Source of the DNA: Nyssa sinensis | Taxonomy: Eukaryota > Streptophyta > Magnoliopsida > Cornales > Nyssaceae | Assembly (NCBI GenBank): GCA_008638375.1 | Contig: CM018051.1 | Span: forward strand, 36,673,240 to 36,737,239 | Length of the DNA stretch: 64,000 bases | Direction: 5' to 3' | Part shown: piece after piece, positions 37,676-52,000 of the stretch | Layout: the number at the start of each line of letters is the position of its first letter | How positions within the stretch are numbered: the stretch's first letter is position 1 | Made by a program: the position numbers and the translations under genes | Notes under the pieces: generated by a model | The model's database searches: none | What the model saw: the letters and a program-made list of their open reading frames with translations, nothing else | Told to the model about the DNA's origin: nothing

Positions 37676-39725
37676 AATTGTTGACTTTATAAAATATGTG
37701 AAAATATAAATTCTTTAATATTTAATTGTTTGTAAAAAGATTCAACAAATATCGATGGGCTACAGATGAGTTCGAGGTCGAGTATATTTAGTTAACTTGA
37801 GTTCGAATTTTTTTCAAGTGATGAGTGTGATGTAAGACAAATATGATACTTATCAAACTCATAGAAATATGTTTTAGAATTATTATAGGATTCTTTAGTA
37901 TTCAAATGTAAGTCTAGCTGAAATTTGTTATTTTAGAAAAAAAAATTATTTTTTATTATTTTTTATTCTAGATATGATTTCTGTATTCTATTCCTAATCT
38001 GATTGATCATTTTGGTAATCTTACCTGTGTATATTACCTGTTTTAATCTTTCTCAATGCTCTCTTTTGTTTTACAGTAGTAAACACCACAATAGGCACAC
38101 GAATGTAGCAGCCAGAAAAAAAAAATAAAAAATAAAAAAACTACTTTTAATCTCCAAGAAAATTACTAAAATGGGATCAAATAATTAATTAAATCAAAAT
38201 GTGGTGAATTAATTGTGAAATTTATTAATTAGTGATAAATATAATACCGTGAAGTTAAAATGAAAGTCTAGCATTTTATTTGGACTAGTGTGCACCATAA
38301 GGTTACACAATCAAATTTAAAGCATTGATAAAATAGATAATTTTTAGAGTTAGAATTTGGAAAAACGAATTGTGCATTTAGAATTTATATGTCAAAATTA
38401 ATTATCATATTAATTTGGGGGTGATCTCAAGTACGGTCGATTTCCGGACACGTGTGCACGCTCGTGTGGTGAAATTGGCCGCATAGCGCATCGGGAGACT
38501 CTGTGATTGGGTTTACTGACAATCTGAGCATATGTTATATGAGAATCCTATTGCGAGATTACAAGTGCTTGCATAAATGCACATGTGAAGTGATTGTAAA
38601 ATCTCTAATGTATTAGATATGAATTGAGGTATATGATGTCTGAAGAACTGTGTTTGACATGGATATGCATTGAGAACATGATTTCTATGATGGGTAGAGA
38701 ATGTGAAGTGTGCCTTGTGTGTGGTAAGTGAGGAATTGTGAAAAATGGATACCCCAAGTCTTAGTTGAGGATTGCTGTCTCCTTGCAATTTCGATTTTGG
38801 ATTCCAGTCAATATAAAATTTAAAAAATCTCTTCTCTTTCTTTAATTTTGCTTTCCATATTCTTTCATGTGTGAAACGGGCCAAATAAGACCATTAGAAA
38901 TTAATTACAAACTATTTTAAGGCCCAATTAAAAACCCAATAAATATATCATACGATTTATGTAACTTCCAAGCCTGTAATAAACTAGATAATGAACCGAT
39001 TAAAACAAAAATAAATAAATAATTAATGGTCTTCATTTTATTTTTATTAGAATTTTAAACACCGACGCCTGGGTTGGGGTACGCAGAGATTAAAAAAAAA
39101 AAAAAATTTGGGATGACACCTACACGAATGGTAACAAAAAAAAAAAAAAAATTAAAACAAAAAAACACAACGAAATTGGGCCGTATATTTTAGATAAAAT
39201 TATCACTATTTAATTTATTTTTTCTTTTATTGGGAACATGTTTGGGAGTCCAAATTAATAAAATACTACACTGGTAATCACTAATTCTAAATGGTAAATG
39301 TTGATGAGTCACTCTTTAACAAATCGCATCTAGAATTTGGTCGAGTTTTACCTTAGTCTGAATTGAATTGATGTGCACAAGAGAAGGCACCATCCTCGTA
39401 TTAGTATACTTCCATCTTCAGAGAAAATAAAAATAATAACATATACCGTTTATTTAGCCCAACAAAACTACTATTTCTGGATGGCATCAAAACCTCGTTA
39501 ACAATGGCATTCAAAACCATAATTATCAAAACTGGACCAAATTGACCGGTTAACTAAGACCTATTAGAACCCCTAAAAGCATAGAAGCCACTCAGGACCA
39601 AGCTCATTGTCCCTGAAAAAAAAGGAAGGGGAAAGGATGCCCGGGAGGGGGGGTTGTTCGGGAGAGAGATGGGGAGAAGATGATCTATCACAAGCGATGA
39701 AAACCAAGTCCGTTTACTAATTCAT
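37676..39725. other. Intergenic/3' flank of the GGTase gene, no other gene recognised
   Basis: AT-rich. Poly(A) runs lie at 38,117-38,143, 39,091-39,107 and 39,137-39,152. The 3' UTR of the minus-strand GGTase gene must occupy the right end of this stretch; its polyadenylation site was not identified. A 123-aa reverse ORF at 38,513-38,884 has no recognisable domain. Confidence 0.5.
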
Positions 39726-42700
39726 TTATCTACCAAAGAAAATCCTATCTACAACATCAACAGGCAAAGCATAAGCTGGATCTATGGCCTTCAGTCCAGG
39801 ATATTCAAGAAGTGAAAGACCTGCACTTAAACCAGACAGTAAAAGTTTAGTAAATATACATCTAGAAACTGACTGAAAATTTTAATTTGATCAACAGCAG
39901 AAAATCATACAGGTATAACACAAGTTTAAAAAAGGAGGTTTTAAACAACACTGCCAACAGTGCGCCATCCATAAAATGTAGTGAGGGATGTGGAACCCAC
40001 CATAATAAGATCATGTAACAATGTATGCTGACATGCTGTGGAGAACACCATTCTTAATTTCTCTAAACCAGCCCTAAACAGGTTTGCTATTCATGCAGAT
40101 ATTCTAGCCCTCTTTGAAGGACTTGGGGAAGCAATGCTATGGGCAAGGATCGAAATTTCATTTGGTTTTGGGTGAAACCACCTAAACATTTTGGTTGTGA
40201 CAGTTTGAGACATCAATTGTCTACTTAATTAATCGTCCTGGCTGATTAATCCATGGCAATTGTGCATGTTAATGGGAAGGCGTTCGAACTTCGTCATCGG
40301 TATCAGCGGAAGGTTGATATGCTACAGTAATGTGAAAGTGGAGTTGACACTAAGTGGCGCAACATTTCCGATGGGCTCGTGTGTGCATCCGATTGGAGGG
40401 TTGGTTGCCCAAGACGTCAGTTGTTCTTCGGGTGGGCTCTTGGAGGAATATATTTCCAGTATGGGGTGAAACCAAACCTATGTTTAAAGTGGATATAAGT
40501 TTCATCACAAGAGCTTTGGAGGGTTGCCAATGGGGAAGATGATGAATGGGATTCATGCATTGCAGGCAAGGATGGGTACGGGGTCGGATATGGGGTGACG
40601 TATCTGTGCCAAAAAGGTGCACAAGGAGATTTCTGATAATATTGCAAGTGATTCTGTGATTTGGTTAGCAGTTTAAATAAAGAATTGGACGGGCCTCCTA
40701 ATGGGCTTACTAGGGCTGGGTCATATTTGTCAGATAATTCAATGTGGGTTAGGCCGAAGAAATTTGCAAGTCTATTGGGCTGATGGGTTATGCAGAAATG
40801 GGCTTGAATAACTCTTATAATGTGCTGGGCATTGAAGATCAATAGCAATAGGGACAACGGTTGGATTAGGACCAATGTGGGGGGGCTAATGGAGAAGGGC
40901 CTGGGTCTGTTAATAATCCTGTTGGGCGGAGTAAGCCAGAGACTCAATATAATAATCAGGCCCAACTTGTTAACTCAGGTCTTGGACTTGCGACGAATAC
41001 TCACAATGTTCCCAGTCGAGCTTCAATGTCAGGATGGCAATTTGGCAGTTATGTGTCTGATGGTGGTTGGCAATACAAAACTTGGGGTCATGAGTGGAGG
41101 AGGTAGGTGGGTAGGGTGGCGACAGTGACTGAAGGTGTGACGTCATCTTCTAGAGTGTCAGTACAGCCCAAGGTGTTGGCCAAAGATGGAGGGGCTTGAT
41201 GTTGATTTCACAGGTTCCAAAGACTACTATGGTCATTACTGGAGCTGATCGATGGCCATTTATCAGGGGAAGGGGCGCAACGGAAGGATTCTCAGTTAGG
41301 GACACAACCCGTACAAGATGGGGGTTTCGATTCAGGTGAAGTTTCTCTAGTAATGGATGAAATTGCATAAGGTAACACTCGGATACAGTGGGTTGGTTTT
41401 TCTGGGGATGATGAATTCTTGGATGAAGGCCATACTCAGATGATTCATGAGGCTGTCGGTAGATTGCTGCAACAGGGGGATGTGGGATTTCTTTTTTAAG
41501 ACAGAAGTGGGCCGTTCGGTCGATGTTTCCAGTGATGGGATTACAGATATAGTTAGTATAGAAGATTGGGATGTTTCTAGTCCTCTTGACTGTCCACTAA
41601 TAGCTGTTCTGCCACCTGAGGATTTGGATAACACTAGGGGATTGGATATGCAGGTTGTTCAGGTGTCTGAGGTCAGGAGGGTGGGGTTCTTTATTTGACA
41701 GATGGGATAGCTGGGGGGGGGGGGAGAGAGATTCTAAAAGAGAAGTGAAGGCTCATGTTTCTGCTTGGGTTTTGGGAAAGATAAGAGTGTGGAAAGATTG
41801 ATTGGAATGTCTTGCGCCAAGTATGAAGAGGACTTTATTAAATTGATTGAAGTGGTTGAGAGGAATAGGAGGAATGTGAAGTTATGGGGAAGGGTTGGGA
41901 GGAGAATGGCTAGACCATGGTTACCACAATTCGCTCATCCCCTAGCGAATTGCGAATTGGGATCGCACGATCCAAAACATAGATCATTAGCAATTCGGAA
42001 TGCAATATTTAGCGTTCTTATCTAAACTATCAAAAGTCCCAAAAAAATCATATAAAATACATACACATCATTAGAATTTTATTTTATAATGGCTTGAATT
42101 CGTTGAAATCATTTTGGTGTATATATATACATACCAATATTATTACAAATGCACTCAAAAAACATATCACATTCCAAATAAGCATATTTCGTTCGAACAA
42201 AATGATCCAAAGAAGCCTACCCCTAACGTACCATGTTTTATAACAAGTGACGATTTACGTCCCCGTTCCCTGTACCATAGCAATCCACAGTCTAGGTAAC
42301 ATTAGGCTGGACAACGCAGACTGGGGAGGGAGCTAAAAAATTTATCATCATTTGACATTTACGATTTGAGGGGAGATACGGGGGTGGGGGATTTAGGTAA
42401 GGGAGGTGGTGCTTTGATTGTTGTTCCATGAGGTTGCGAATATTATCATGGAATGTGAGGGTGCAAATGACCCCAACAAGCATGCGGTGACTAAAAGGGT
42501 TGTTGAGTCAGTGAGGGCCAGTTCTTACATGCTTGCGGGAGGTAAAAATGGAGACAAGTTCAACTAGTATCGTTCAGAGTTTCCAAGGCGGTAGGTGGAA
42601 TGGATTGGGAGAATTTGGGGGCAACTGGTACACAAGGGGAATTTGGTTGTTTGTGATTCGCGGATGCTACAGAGGTAGGATGTTAGTAGTGGGGTTCATT

Positions 42701-45700
42701 CTATTTCGTGCTTGTATGCATGCTTGAGTCAGTGGGGGCCAGTTCTTACATGCTTGAGGGAGGTAAAAATGGAGACAATTTCAAGTAGTATTGTTCGGAG
42801 TTTCCAAGGCGGTAGGTGGATGGATTGAGAGTATTTGAGGGCAACCAGTACACAAGGGAAATTTGGTTGGTAGATGATGGTTTCCAATTATTATTTTTGT
42901 AACACCTTGGGTAATTATGAATAACGATAATTATTATTGGAGAATTGGCCCTAATGAGTTTGGGCATTTTGCTTGAAGCAAATAGTCTATGAATTTGGAG
43001 ACAAAAGCACGTGTGTGCAATTAACCATTAAATTAGTGATGGTCGTTCTTAAAATGTGATTGAATGAAAAAGAATACTATCTGATAACAAACCCTAAACT
43101 AATTATTGATTAACACGAGTGATTTTGGGTGAATTAGTGCACTTAATTGAAGACTAAGGTCCTTAATTTAATTATGTGTATAAGAATGATGCATTGAGAC
43201 ATGATAATATTATGAGACATCAAATAGGATGATGACATGAAGTAGCATGTATGATAATGATGGTCCATGACAAGTATGGTATACCTATACCACATATACA
43301 CTATAGCATACATTATATATATATATATATATATATCCACACATATATATAATAAGGTAGTGGAATGCTCCACATTCCTCCACTACAAATCTGATCTTTG
43401 AGGATAAATTTTAAAGAGATAATAAAGGATAATGAGACATGGTGTGAAGGGTGAGCATTGGCCAACACAAGATTTCATTCCCATTTGTCAAGCAACAATT
43501 ATCTTTCAAAACTCTCTCATATACAAGTCCTATAGAGCAATTCTGGTCTCCAACCTCCAACCGTGTAGAGCGAGAGAGAGAGAGAGAGAGTGATAATACC
43601 AACAGGCAAGGAACAAGGAGCATAGATGGAAGCTTTCTGAAACAGTAGAAGCTCAAAGAAGAGCATGGACAGAGACGAAGTGTGCAGCCATGAAAGGTAA
43701 ATGATTTTTCTCTCTCCTCGTATACTCTCTCTATATGATCAGATTATGGCTATATTGATTGAGATAACTGTGCATGCAATGATGCATAATGTTGAAAAAT
43801 GCTAGGAAACCAAAGCTAGATGGCCAGAATCACACTAAACAGCCATCACCCGCCATTATTGATAGCTTGAAACTAGATTTAAATTTGACTGAAACAAAAT
43901 GGAATTTGATGTATTGGATCCTAAACTACATGCTATAAGGAATCAAATGCAACAAAAATGAACAAGAAACTTGGAGTTGCAGGTGGGGTTCCTATAATCG
44001 GGTTTGCTGAAGTGTAGATTGAGATTCCAGAAGATGTTTGGAATCAATGTGGACCGAAAACAAGCAAGAGCACGAAAAAGCTTGAAAATTTTCTAGGGTT
44101 TCAAATGAATAGTAAACCCTACCTGGGGTTGACAATGAGCTGCATCAAGTCAAATCTGGGTTCGGGTCAGACCTGACCTAGGCACAAATACGGGTTGGCC
44201 AAACACTGACGTTTTGAGTTGTTTTAAAATAATTTAAAATCCCAATTGGGAGTGTTTGGCAACAAGTATGATAAATCAAAAATTGGGATAATGGGAATAG
44301 GGTTATCCCTATTCCAAATTTAATAAGACTGGATTAACTTAATTCTAATTAGGAGCCCATATAATTCCGATACAGTGAATGATTAGAATATAATTCCAAT
44401 TCAGTGGCATTTTAATTACAGATCAGTAAAGGGATTCAAAGTTAATTCCAATTCAATGATGAATTAATTACGGATCAGTATAGAAATCAAAGATCAAAGA
44501 TAATTAAAAAACAGTGAACTATGGTGAATTTTAGAATGGTAGCTAGATTTAAAGAAATTACACTTTAGTCGCCTTTGGTCAAGAAATTTATAAATAGATA
44601 TTTTTTATCAATTTTAAGTGTCAGAAAATGCTATTTTAGCATTTTTCGGCAATCCAAACTCAATGGCAAAGTTTGTTCTGGCGATTAAGACTTTGAAAAG
44701 CATGAAGTGACAATTGGAATAATTCTAAATACGTCCTAAGTGTACAATTTGTAATATCCTATCCCTAAATGAGAAGTTGAGAACTCAAAAAAAAAAAAAA
44801 GTCGGAAGCATTTGGGAAATTGTGTACATATATATATATATATATACATAAATATACAAACATGTATATATAAAGGTTTACAGTGTAAGCATATGTATAT
44901 AAACACACACACACACACACATATATATATAATTAGAAAGAAAAAAAAGGCTTAAACAGCTCATGCTTGCTCTGAGCAAGCATGAGCTGTCAAACTTCAT
45001 GGAGTGGGAGAGTTACAAGGTGAAGATGATGGTGGCTAACCAAGCAGCTGGGTGGCAGAATGTGAACTAGTTGGGTGGCTGATTCATGAATTAAGGAACT
45101 GGAAGGAAAGCCACCTGTTATACTTAAAAGCAAGAGTGAGGCTGGTGAGCATGCATATACGGCTGAGAAAGAGACCAACGGTGAGAGAGAAAAAAAAGAA
45201 AGAGAGAGATATTAGAATCTGGGCACAGAGAGAGAGAGTGAGAGACGACCGATCAGCTGGAAGGAAGGTTTACATAGAGAAACAGACCAGTGAGAGAGAG
45301 AGAGAAAGAGAACTAGATGAAAGAGATGGTACTATGAGTAGCTTGATAAGGTAAGCTCTATTTCTCTTCTTCTCTCTCAGTTATACCTCAACATGACTGG
45401 ATACAAGCTGAAAAGATAGAAAGAAATGAAACAGAAAGATCACTGTAAAACTGCCATTAACGACCTTAGGTTCAGAAACGGGTCTTCAAGAAATGGCCAT
45501 CACCACCAAACTCTGTTTTGATGATAGGGACTAAAAGAGTAAGGGAAGACAAGAATACAGGAAGAAGAACGAACCTAAACGGTGGACAAATGGCTGCAAA
45601 AATCACAATTGCATGTAGGAAGAGAAGCTAGTTTCTCCAATTTTTGAGAAATTCATCACGTTTCAAGTTTTGAAACAGCATTTGGAGGATGTAGATTAGT

Positions 45701-45958
45701 ACTAGGAAGAAATCTGAATCAAAAAACTCAAGGAAAAATGAGGAAAAATGACGCCTGAAAAGCTAGGGTTTTCAGCGCACAGTAACAGTGAGGCGAGGAA
45801 GAAGGAAACGTGTCACCCCGAGTTGACATATGGGTCGAGTCGAACCGAGTTAACTCAGTGTATAAGTAAATTGAATCCTTAAGTAGAACAGTGCCGTTTC
45901 AGTGTTATTTCATTAGGGGCAAACTGCGTCATTTTGATGAAGTGAAGAAGGAAAAAAT

Positions 45959-46001
<43 letters not shown>

Positions 46002-49000
46002 CCGCGCGGTTGGGTTGGGGAGAACCAAACCCCTTACCTGAGCTTGGAAAACCAAGCTTTTATCCACAGAGCCACGTTGGGTGGCTGTGAAATAGTTTGT
46101 TTAAATAAATATATATTATCAAAGAAAGAAAATAAATAAGAAATTGTGGCTGCCAAGGTTTGAACCCCTGATTTCAGGTGACCATAAGCCTTAAAGCAGG
46201 AACTCGCCCACTACGCCACTGACTGTGGCTGTTTATTGTCTTAACTGGAATAATAATAATAATAATAATTAAATAAAATTATTCTTAGGCCAATTAAATA
46301 ATAAGGGGTGTCCAACCCAATGTTTTTCGACATTCCAGACTCAATGGCAGAATCCGTTTAGACAATTGAGTCTCCGAAATAAGTAAACGAACAGAGTATA
46401 AAATTACAAATAAGTCCTAAAGACTTAGGTCACCAAATAAACTCCAATGACAATGAGGGGTCCTATCCCACGGTTTTTGGGCCTTCTGGACCCACATACA
46501 ATGTTCGTTTAAGCCAAGAGGGACCCTAAGATGATGTTTTATGCTATGTAGTGCCTTAAACAAGTATTTAATGAGATTTTGATTTGTGTTATAGAAACCG
46601 TTGGTTAAAAAGAAGACTTTGACATAAGATTCCGGACTTCAGTTGAGTATTTCATGTCAAGGTAAATTTTCATTATAAATATAAATATTGAATTCTCTTA
46701 TGACTTAGTAAAAGAAATACGTACTCAAACAATGTTTGAAATATTTCATTGAAATATTATTGTTTCCTCTAGTTCAAGAAAAATGATTTGTAAAATATTC
46801 AAGGAATTATCTGAATTCTCATTAATTAATGTTTAGTTTTGACTCAATATTAGACAGAAATATTGTTTTGAAAATTGAGCTTGTGATTCATCATTATTGA
46901 CTTTGAACTTGATTTTAATATATTCGAATAGTCTAAACTTCTATGAATAGTCATTAACAAATAGATTATGACTTATCGAATCCTAGCCACAGGGTAAATT
47001 GGTCATGAGCCGTATAGAACGACGTTTCAAACTAGTTCTCTGAATGTCAATCTCAATCAGCAAGGTTCTAATTTGATGGTCATAGAAGAGTAACTTATGG
47101 AACTTGTACCCTTGTATATATTAAATTTGAACTATGATTGAACATTGAACTATTGAACTATGATATAATGGTTAAATTATGATTTCAAATTTAAATATAA
47201 TTTGAACTATGAATTATTGGACGATGATATTGATTATTGATATGACATTGACTTGAGACTATTGATTTAAGACATTTTCTCTGATTATTTGACTTCCTTT
47301 GAAAAGGCATTTGATATTATCCATTGAACTCTTGTACTTTGATTCAGTTATTTACTTGGAATCGACATATTCTATTTCTTAATAAATATAGACATTTCAG
47401 TCTAGAACTACATAGTAGTTTTCAAACTGGCATGTTGTGGAATTTTCATAGTTCATTGATGCCACTTGCTTTATGGATTTACCTTTGATTGGTGCTCGCT
47501 TCACTTGGACAAACAACAGGCAGCCTCCATCTTTATCGTGTATTTACAGATTTGTTGTTTCGACAAGCTGGGAGGAAATTCTTTTCGATGTTAGTCAGAT
47601 GTCATTGCCTTGGGTAGCATCTGCTCATCTTCCATTACTGCTGGACAGTGGGGGTGCTAGAAGAGGCAGATGCCAGTTTAAATTTAAAAATGCGTGGCTC
47701 AAGGAAGAAGGTTTTGTCTTTGGTAGAAGGATGGTGGCGGGATTTTAGAGTGGAAGGATCTCCAAGTTACAGATCGGCAAAGAAGCTAAATTTGTTGAAG
47801 GAAAATCTGAAAATGTGGAATAACAAGAGCTTTGGGAACTTAAATTGGAGGAAGACAACTTCTTTGAAGGAAATCAGCTGATTAGATGCTGAAGAGGAGG
47901 AGGAGGGGCTGAACAATGATGAATGGCAGCAATGGGAGACTTATAAAGCTGAAATTAAATAGCTGGCTGTTTTCGAAGAGGTGATTTTGAGGCAAAAGTC
48001 AAGAGTTCTTTGGCTTAAAGAATGCAACAACAATAGTAAATTCTTCCAACTTGCCAATGCTCACCAAAGAAATAACTGCATTGGTAAAATTACAATCAGG
48101 GGTTAGGAATACACTGATGAAAAGGAGACTACAAAGGCATAGTTAATTTCTAAAAAAATTTATATTCGGATCCTGTATGAGGGAGGCCTCGAGTAGATGG
48201 CTTGGACTTCAATTAAATCACGAACCATTTTTTTGGAGGAAGAAGTGGTGGCAGGCCTGGCGGCCTTAAATAAAAAAATGGGGATAAGGCACCAAGCTCG
48301 GATGGTATGACGATTCTTTCAACAATGCTGACCTGTGATCAAGACAAATGTGATGGAGTTTTTAGAGAGTTTTACTCTTCGGGGTTTTTCGAGAGGAGTA
48401 TTAATGCTACTTTTGTGGTGTTAATTCCTAAGAAGGGTGCAATATCAAATTTACAGGACTTTCGCCCTATCAGTTTAATTGGGGGATTGTATAAATGAAC
48501 TACTAAAACTTTTGCTTTAAGAATAAAGAAGGTGACAAATAGCATTATTTCAGAGGCTCAAAACGCATTTGTGGGGAGGGAGGGCAGATCTTGGATGCGG
48601 TTCTAGTAACCAACAAGTGCCTATATGCTAGGTTGAGGACTGGAACCAAGGAATTGATCTGTAAGCTAGACATTCATAAAGCTTACGATCATGTTAACAG
48701 AGAGCTTCTTCTTTACATGATGGAGCAGATGGGATTTGGACATACTAGGAGGAAATGGATTCTGTGGTGTATTTCTATAGTGAAATTTTCCATCTTGATT
48801 AATGAATCTGCAGATGACTTCTTCAGCATTTCACGGAAATTGAGGCAGGGTGATCCATCGTCGTATCTTTTCATAATGGTTATGAATGCCTTTGGTAGAT
48901 TGATGACTAGTTATGAAGCACGAACACTCTATCTTAGCTCACGAATTTGTGTCAAACCAAGGTTGATAAGAAAGATTTTACGTTGGATCATTTTGGGGGT

Positions 49001-52000
49001 TCATAGGATCAGATCGAGGATCGTAAGATCCTACAAAATTATTAAAAAAATGACCAATTATATATGTAAAAGTAAAAATATGTTAAAAATCAATAATAAA
49101 CAAGCCTGAAATAAATAAATAAAGTAGATTATTATGACACCATATAGAAGTATATGTATTTATAATTTTTTTATTTGTATTTGCTTATAAAATGTAAGTT
49201 TTAAAATCTCAAAATAATACAAATTAACATTTTAAAGAAATAAACTAAAAAAATTCTCTAATATAAAAAGCTAAATGTAGCAATACTTGTTAAAACTTAG
49301 TGTTGAATCATTAAATAATCATTCACTTAGGTGATTTTTTTGTTCACAAAGTGAAAATGATCCTACTAACGATCCTGTACGATCCTACGATCTTGCTACA
49401 TCTGTGATTTTTATACGATCCGGATCAATATAGTTATGTTGGATCGTAGGATCTGGATCACGATTATGATAACTATGTGTCAAACACGTGGTAGCCACGT
49501 TTCAGACACATGTCAAACACACTTCAGAATTTTGGGCATGTCTCGGACACATTAGGGACATGATTCTACATTTTGGACATGTCTCACACACATTAGGGAC
49601 ACGTTTTGAACACTTTTTAAAATTTATTTATTTATTTTTTCCTCTTCTCCTTTTTTTGTTCTTTTTGGGTTAGATAAATACATATATATGTTCCATGTAA
49701 TATTTAATAAATGTGTTTTAGAACTTAGATCATGATTGTTGATGTTCTAAGAAGCACGGATACGGACACGCAGACACGTTATTTCTCAAAAAAGTAGAAC
49801 ACGTACACGTTAGGGACACGTTGAATATATATAAATTTTTTATATTTTTTATATGACCATATAATAAAAACCTAATGTTATTTCAATTAAACTTGGCATA
49901 AAAACATAAATTTAAAAAATATTATTAAGATATTAAAATAACAAAACTATTATATAAAAATTAAAAAACTTCTTCATTTAATCATCAACATCCATGATTC
50001 AAGTGTCCGGACACATGTCCGAGAATGTCGGTATCCGACACGGACACATGAGCCAAAATAAAGTGTCCGTGCTTCTTAGTTGATGATTAATGAAGTTGTT
50101 CTTGAATTTTTATATATTATGATATCTAAATAATATTGTTGTGCTTTTGTGTTTTTATGTCAATTTTGATTGAGAAAAAGTTAAGTTTTTATTATATGAT
50201 TATAAAAAAAATATACATCATCTTTGATGTATTTGTGTCTTACTTTTTTTTAGAAATATTGTATTCGCATGCCATTGTCATGTCATATCCGTGTCCAGTA
50301 TCCGTACTTCTTAGATGACTAGAGCAGTGAACAGAGGAAGGTTGAGAGACTTCGTGGTGGGGGACACCACTAGAAATCCAATTGTTGTTTCTCACCTCCT
50401 ATATGCAGATGATACTATAGTGTTTTGTGATGCTGCTCAAGAGCAACTGGGATTTTTGAGATGCATTCTAAATTTCTTTCAGGCAGTGTCAGGGCTGCAG
50501 TAAACATGGGCAAAGTGAATTAGTGGACGTTGATGAAGTTGATAGAAGAGACAAGTTTGTAGCTATTTTGGGGTGCACGGTTAGAGCATTGCCTATTTCT
50601 TATTTGGGACTTCCTCTTGAAGCTTCAGTCAAATAATCAAGTACATGGGATGTGGTCGTGGAAAGAATTGAAAGGAGGCTGGCCTAGTGGAACAAGCAAA
50701 AATCTCTCGAAAGGGGGTAGTCTTACCCTTTTGAAGAGTACATTGTGTAGCCTTCACACTTACTTTCTCTCTTTTTCCGATCAACTTTGAAGGGACATTT
50801 TATTGGGTGATATGGGAGAGAACTTTAAATATCATCTTGTGGATTGGAAAAGGGTTTGCCTCCCAGTGAAGGAAGGGGGATTGGGCATTAGAAGACTTCG
50901 TCAATTTAATGAAGCACTTTTGGGAAAATGGTTATCAAAGCTTGGGAGGGAAACAAATAGTTTACAGAGGAAAATAGTGGAAAAGAAGTATAGGATTGAC
51001 ATGGGAGAATGGTGTTCTGAGGAGGTTAGAATGCCGCATGGTGTTAGTGTATGGCAAAGTATTGTAAAAGGTTGGGATGAATTTTCCAAACATATTAAGT
51101 GGAGAGTGGGTAATGGGGCTAACCATATTTTGGTATGAGTCTTGGAGTGATCGGGGCCACTTTTTTTAGCCTTCCCAAGGCTATTCAAGATTGCATCTAA
51201 CAAAAATGCATGGTTGGCAGATTCTGTTAGAAGAAATGGAGGTGCTATGGTGTTGGATGTTAGTTTTTGTTAACAGTTACACGATTGGGAGATGAAAGAA
51301 ATTTTGAACTTCTATAATTTTTGTTTTGTACAAGCATTCATTCTCTACTTTTGAAGAGGATACTATGGGTTGGATTGACAGGGAAGGAGATGTCTCAGTC
51401 AAATATTTCTCTTGGATACTTATTTGTAGCGGGGGACAGCATTTTCCTTGGTGGTTTGGAAATCTAGAGCTCCTTTAAAGGTGCCTTTTTTGTTTGGATG
51501 GTGGCATTGGGGGAAAATTTTAACCATGGATAATCTTAGGAGGAGAGGTCAAGTAGTGTTGAATTGGTGTTGCCTATGCAAATGTAACGAAGAAATGGCT
51601 GATCACCTTCTCATTCATTATCCTTTTTCTTGGTTTATTTGGTCACATTTGTTGGGATTGCTAGGAATTTTTGGGTGATGCTTTGGTCTACAATGGAGGT
51701 GCTTGAATCATAGAGGGCTAGATCTTTTGACAGGAGATGGGGAAAATTTGGTGTAAATTTGGTGTATGACTCTGCTTTGTATTTGGTGGATTATTTGAAG
51801 GGAAAGAAAACACAGAGTAGTTGAAGGAATTGAGTCTCCTATTTGGGCTATGAAATCATTGGTGTTGAGCACCCTTTATTTTTGGATTTCGGGCACCCGG
51901 GGGGGGGGGGGGGGGGGGGTGGAGGGTCTATAGATTCTTTGTATTCCATGGAAAAGGGATCATAGTATATGTGTTTGTACTTGAGTGACCCTTGGTCCCT

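Larger units (their letters stand above)
48911..50313. mobile_element. MULE-type element with 9-bp target duplication, disrupting LINE RT
   Basis: Flanked by perfect 9-bp repeats GATGACTAG (48,902-48,910 and 50,314-50,322). The ends are inverted: ttatgaagcacgaacact at the left and, on the reverse strand from the right, taagaagtacggatact. Nine-base duplications are diagnostic of Mutator-like elements. Removing the block joins LINE frame ...FGRLMT to ...[11 protein letters not shown]. It has no transposase and carries two further insertions (48,958-49,476 and 49,747-50,078). Confidence 0.88.

Noticed and set aside
38513..38884. 123-aa reverse ORF
   Set aside because: No recognisable domain and low-complexity His/Thr/Phe composition.
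40417..40965. 182-aa reverse ORF
   Set aside because: Antisense shadow of the LINE ORF1 region, Pro/His-rich with no domain.
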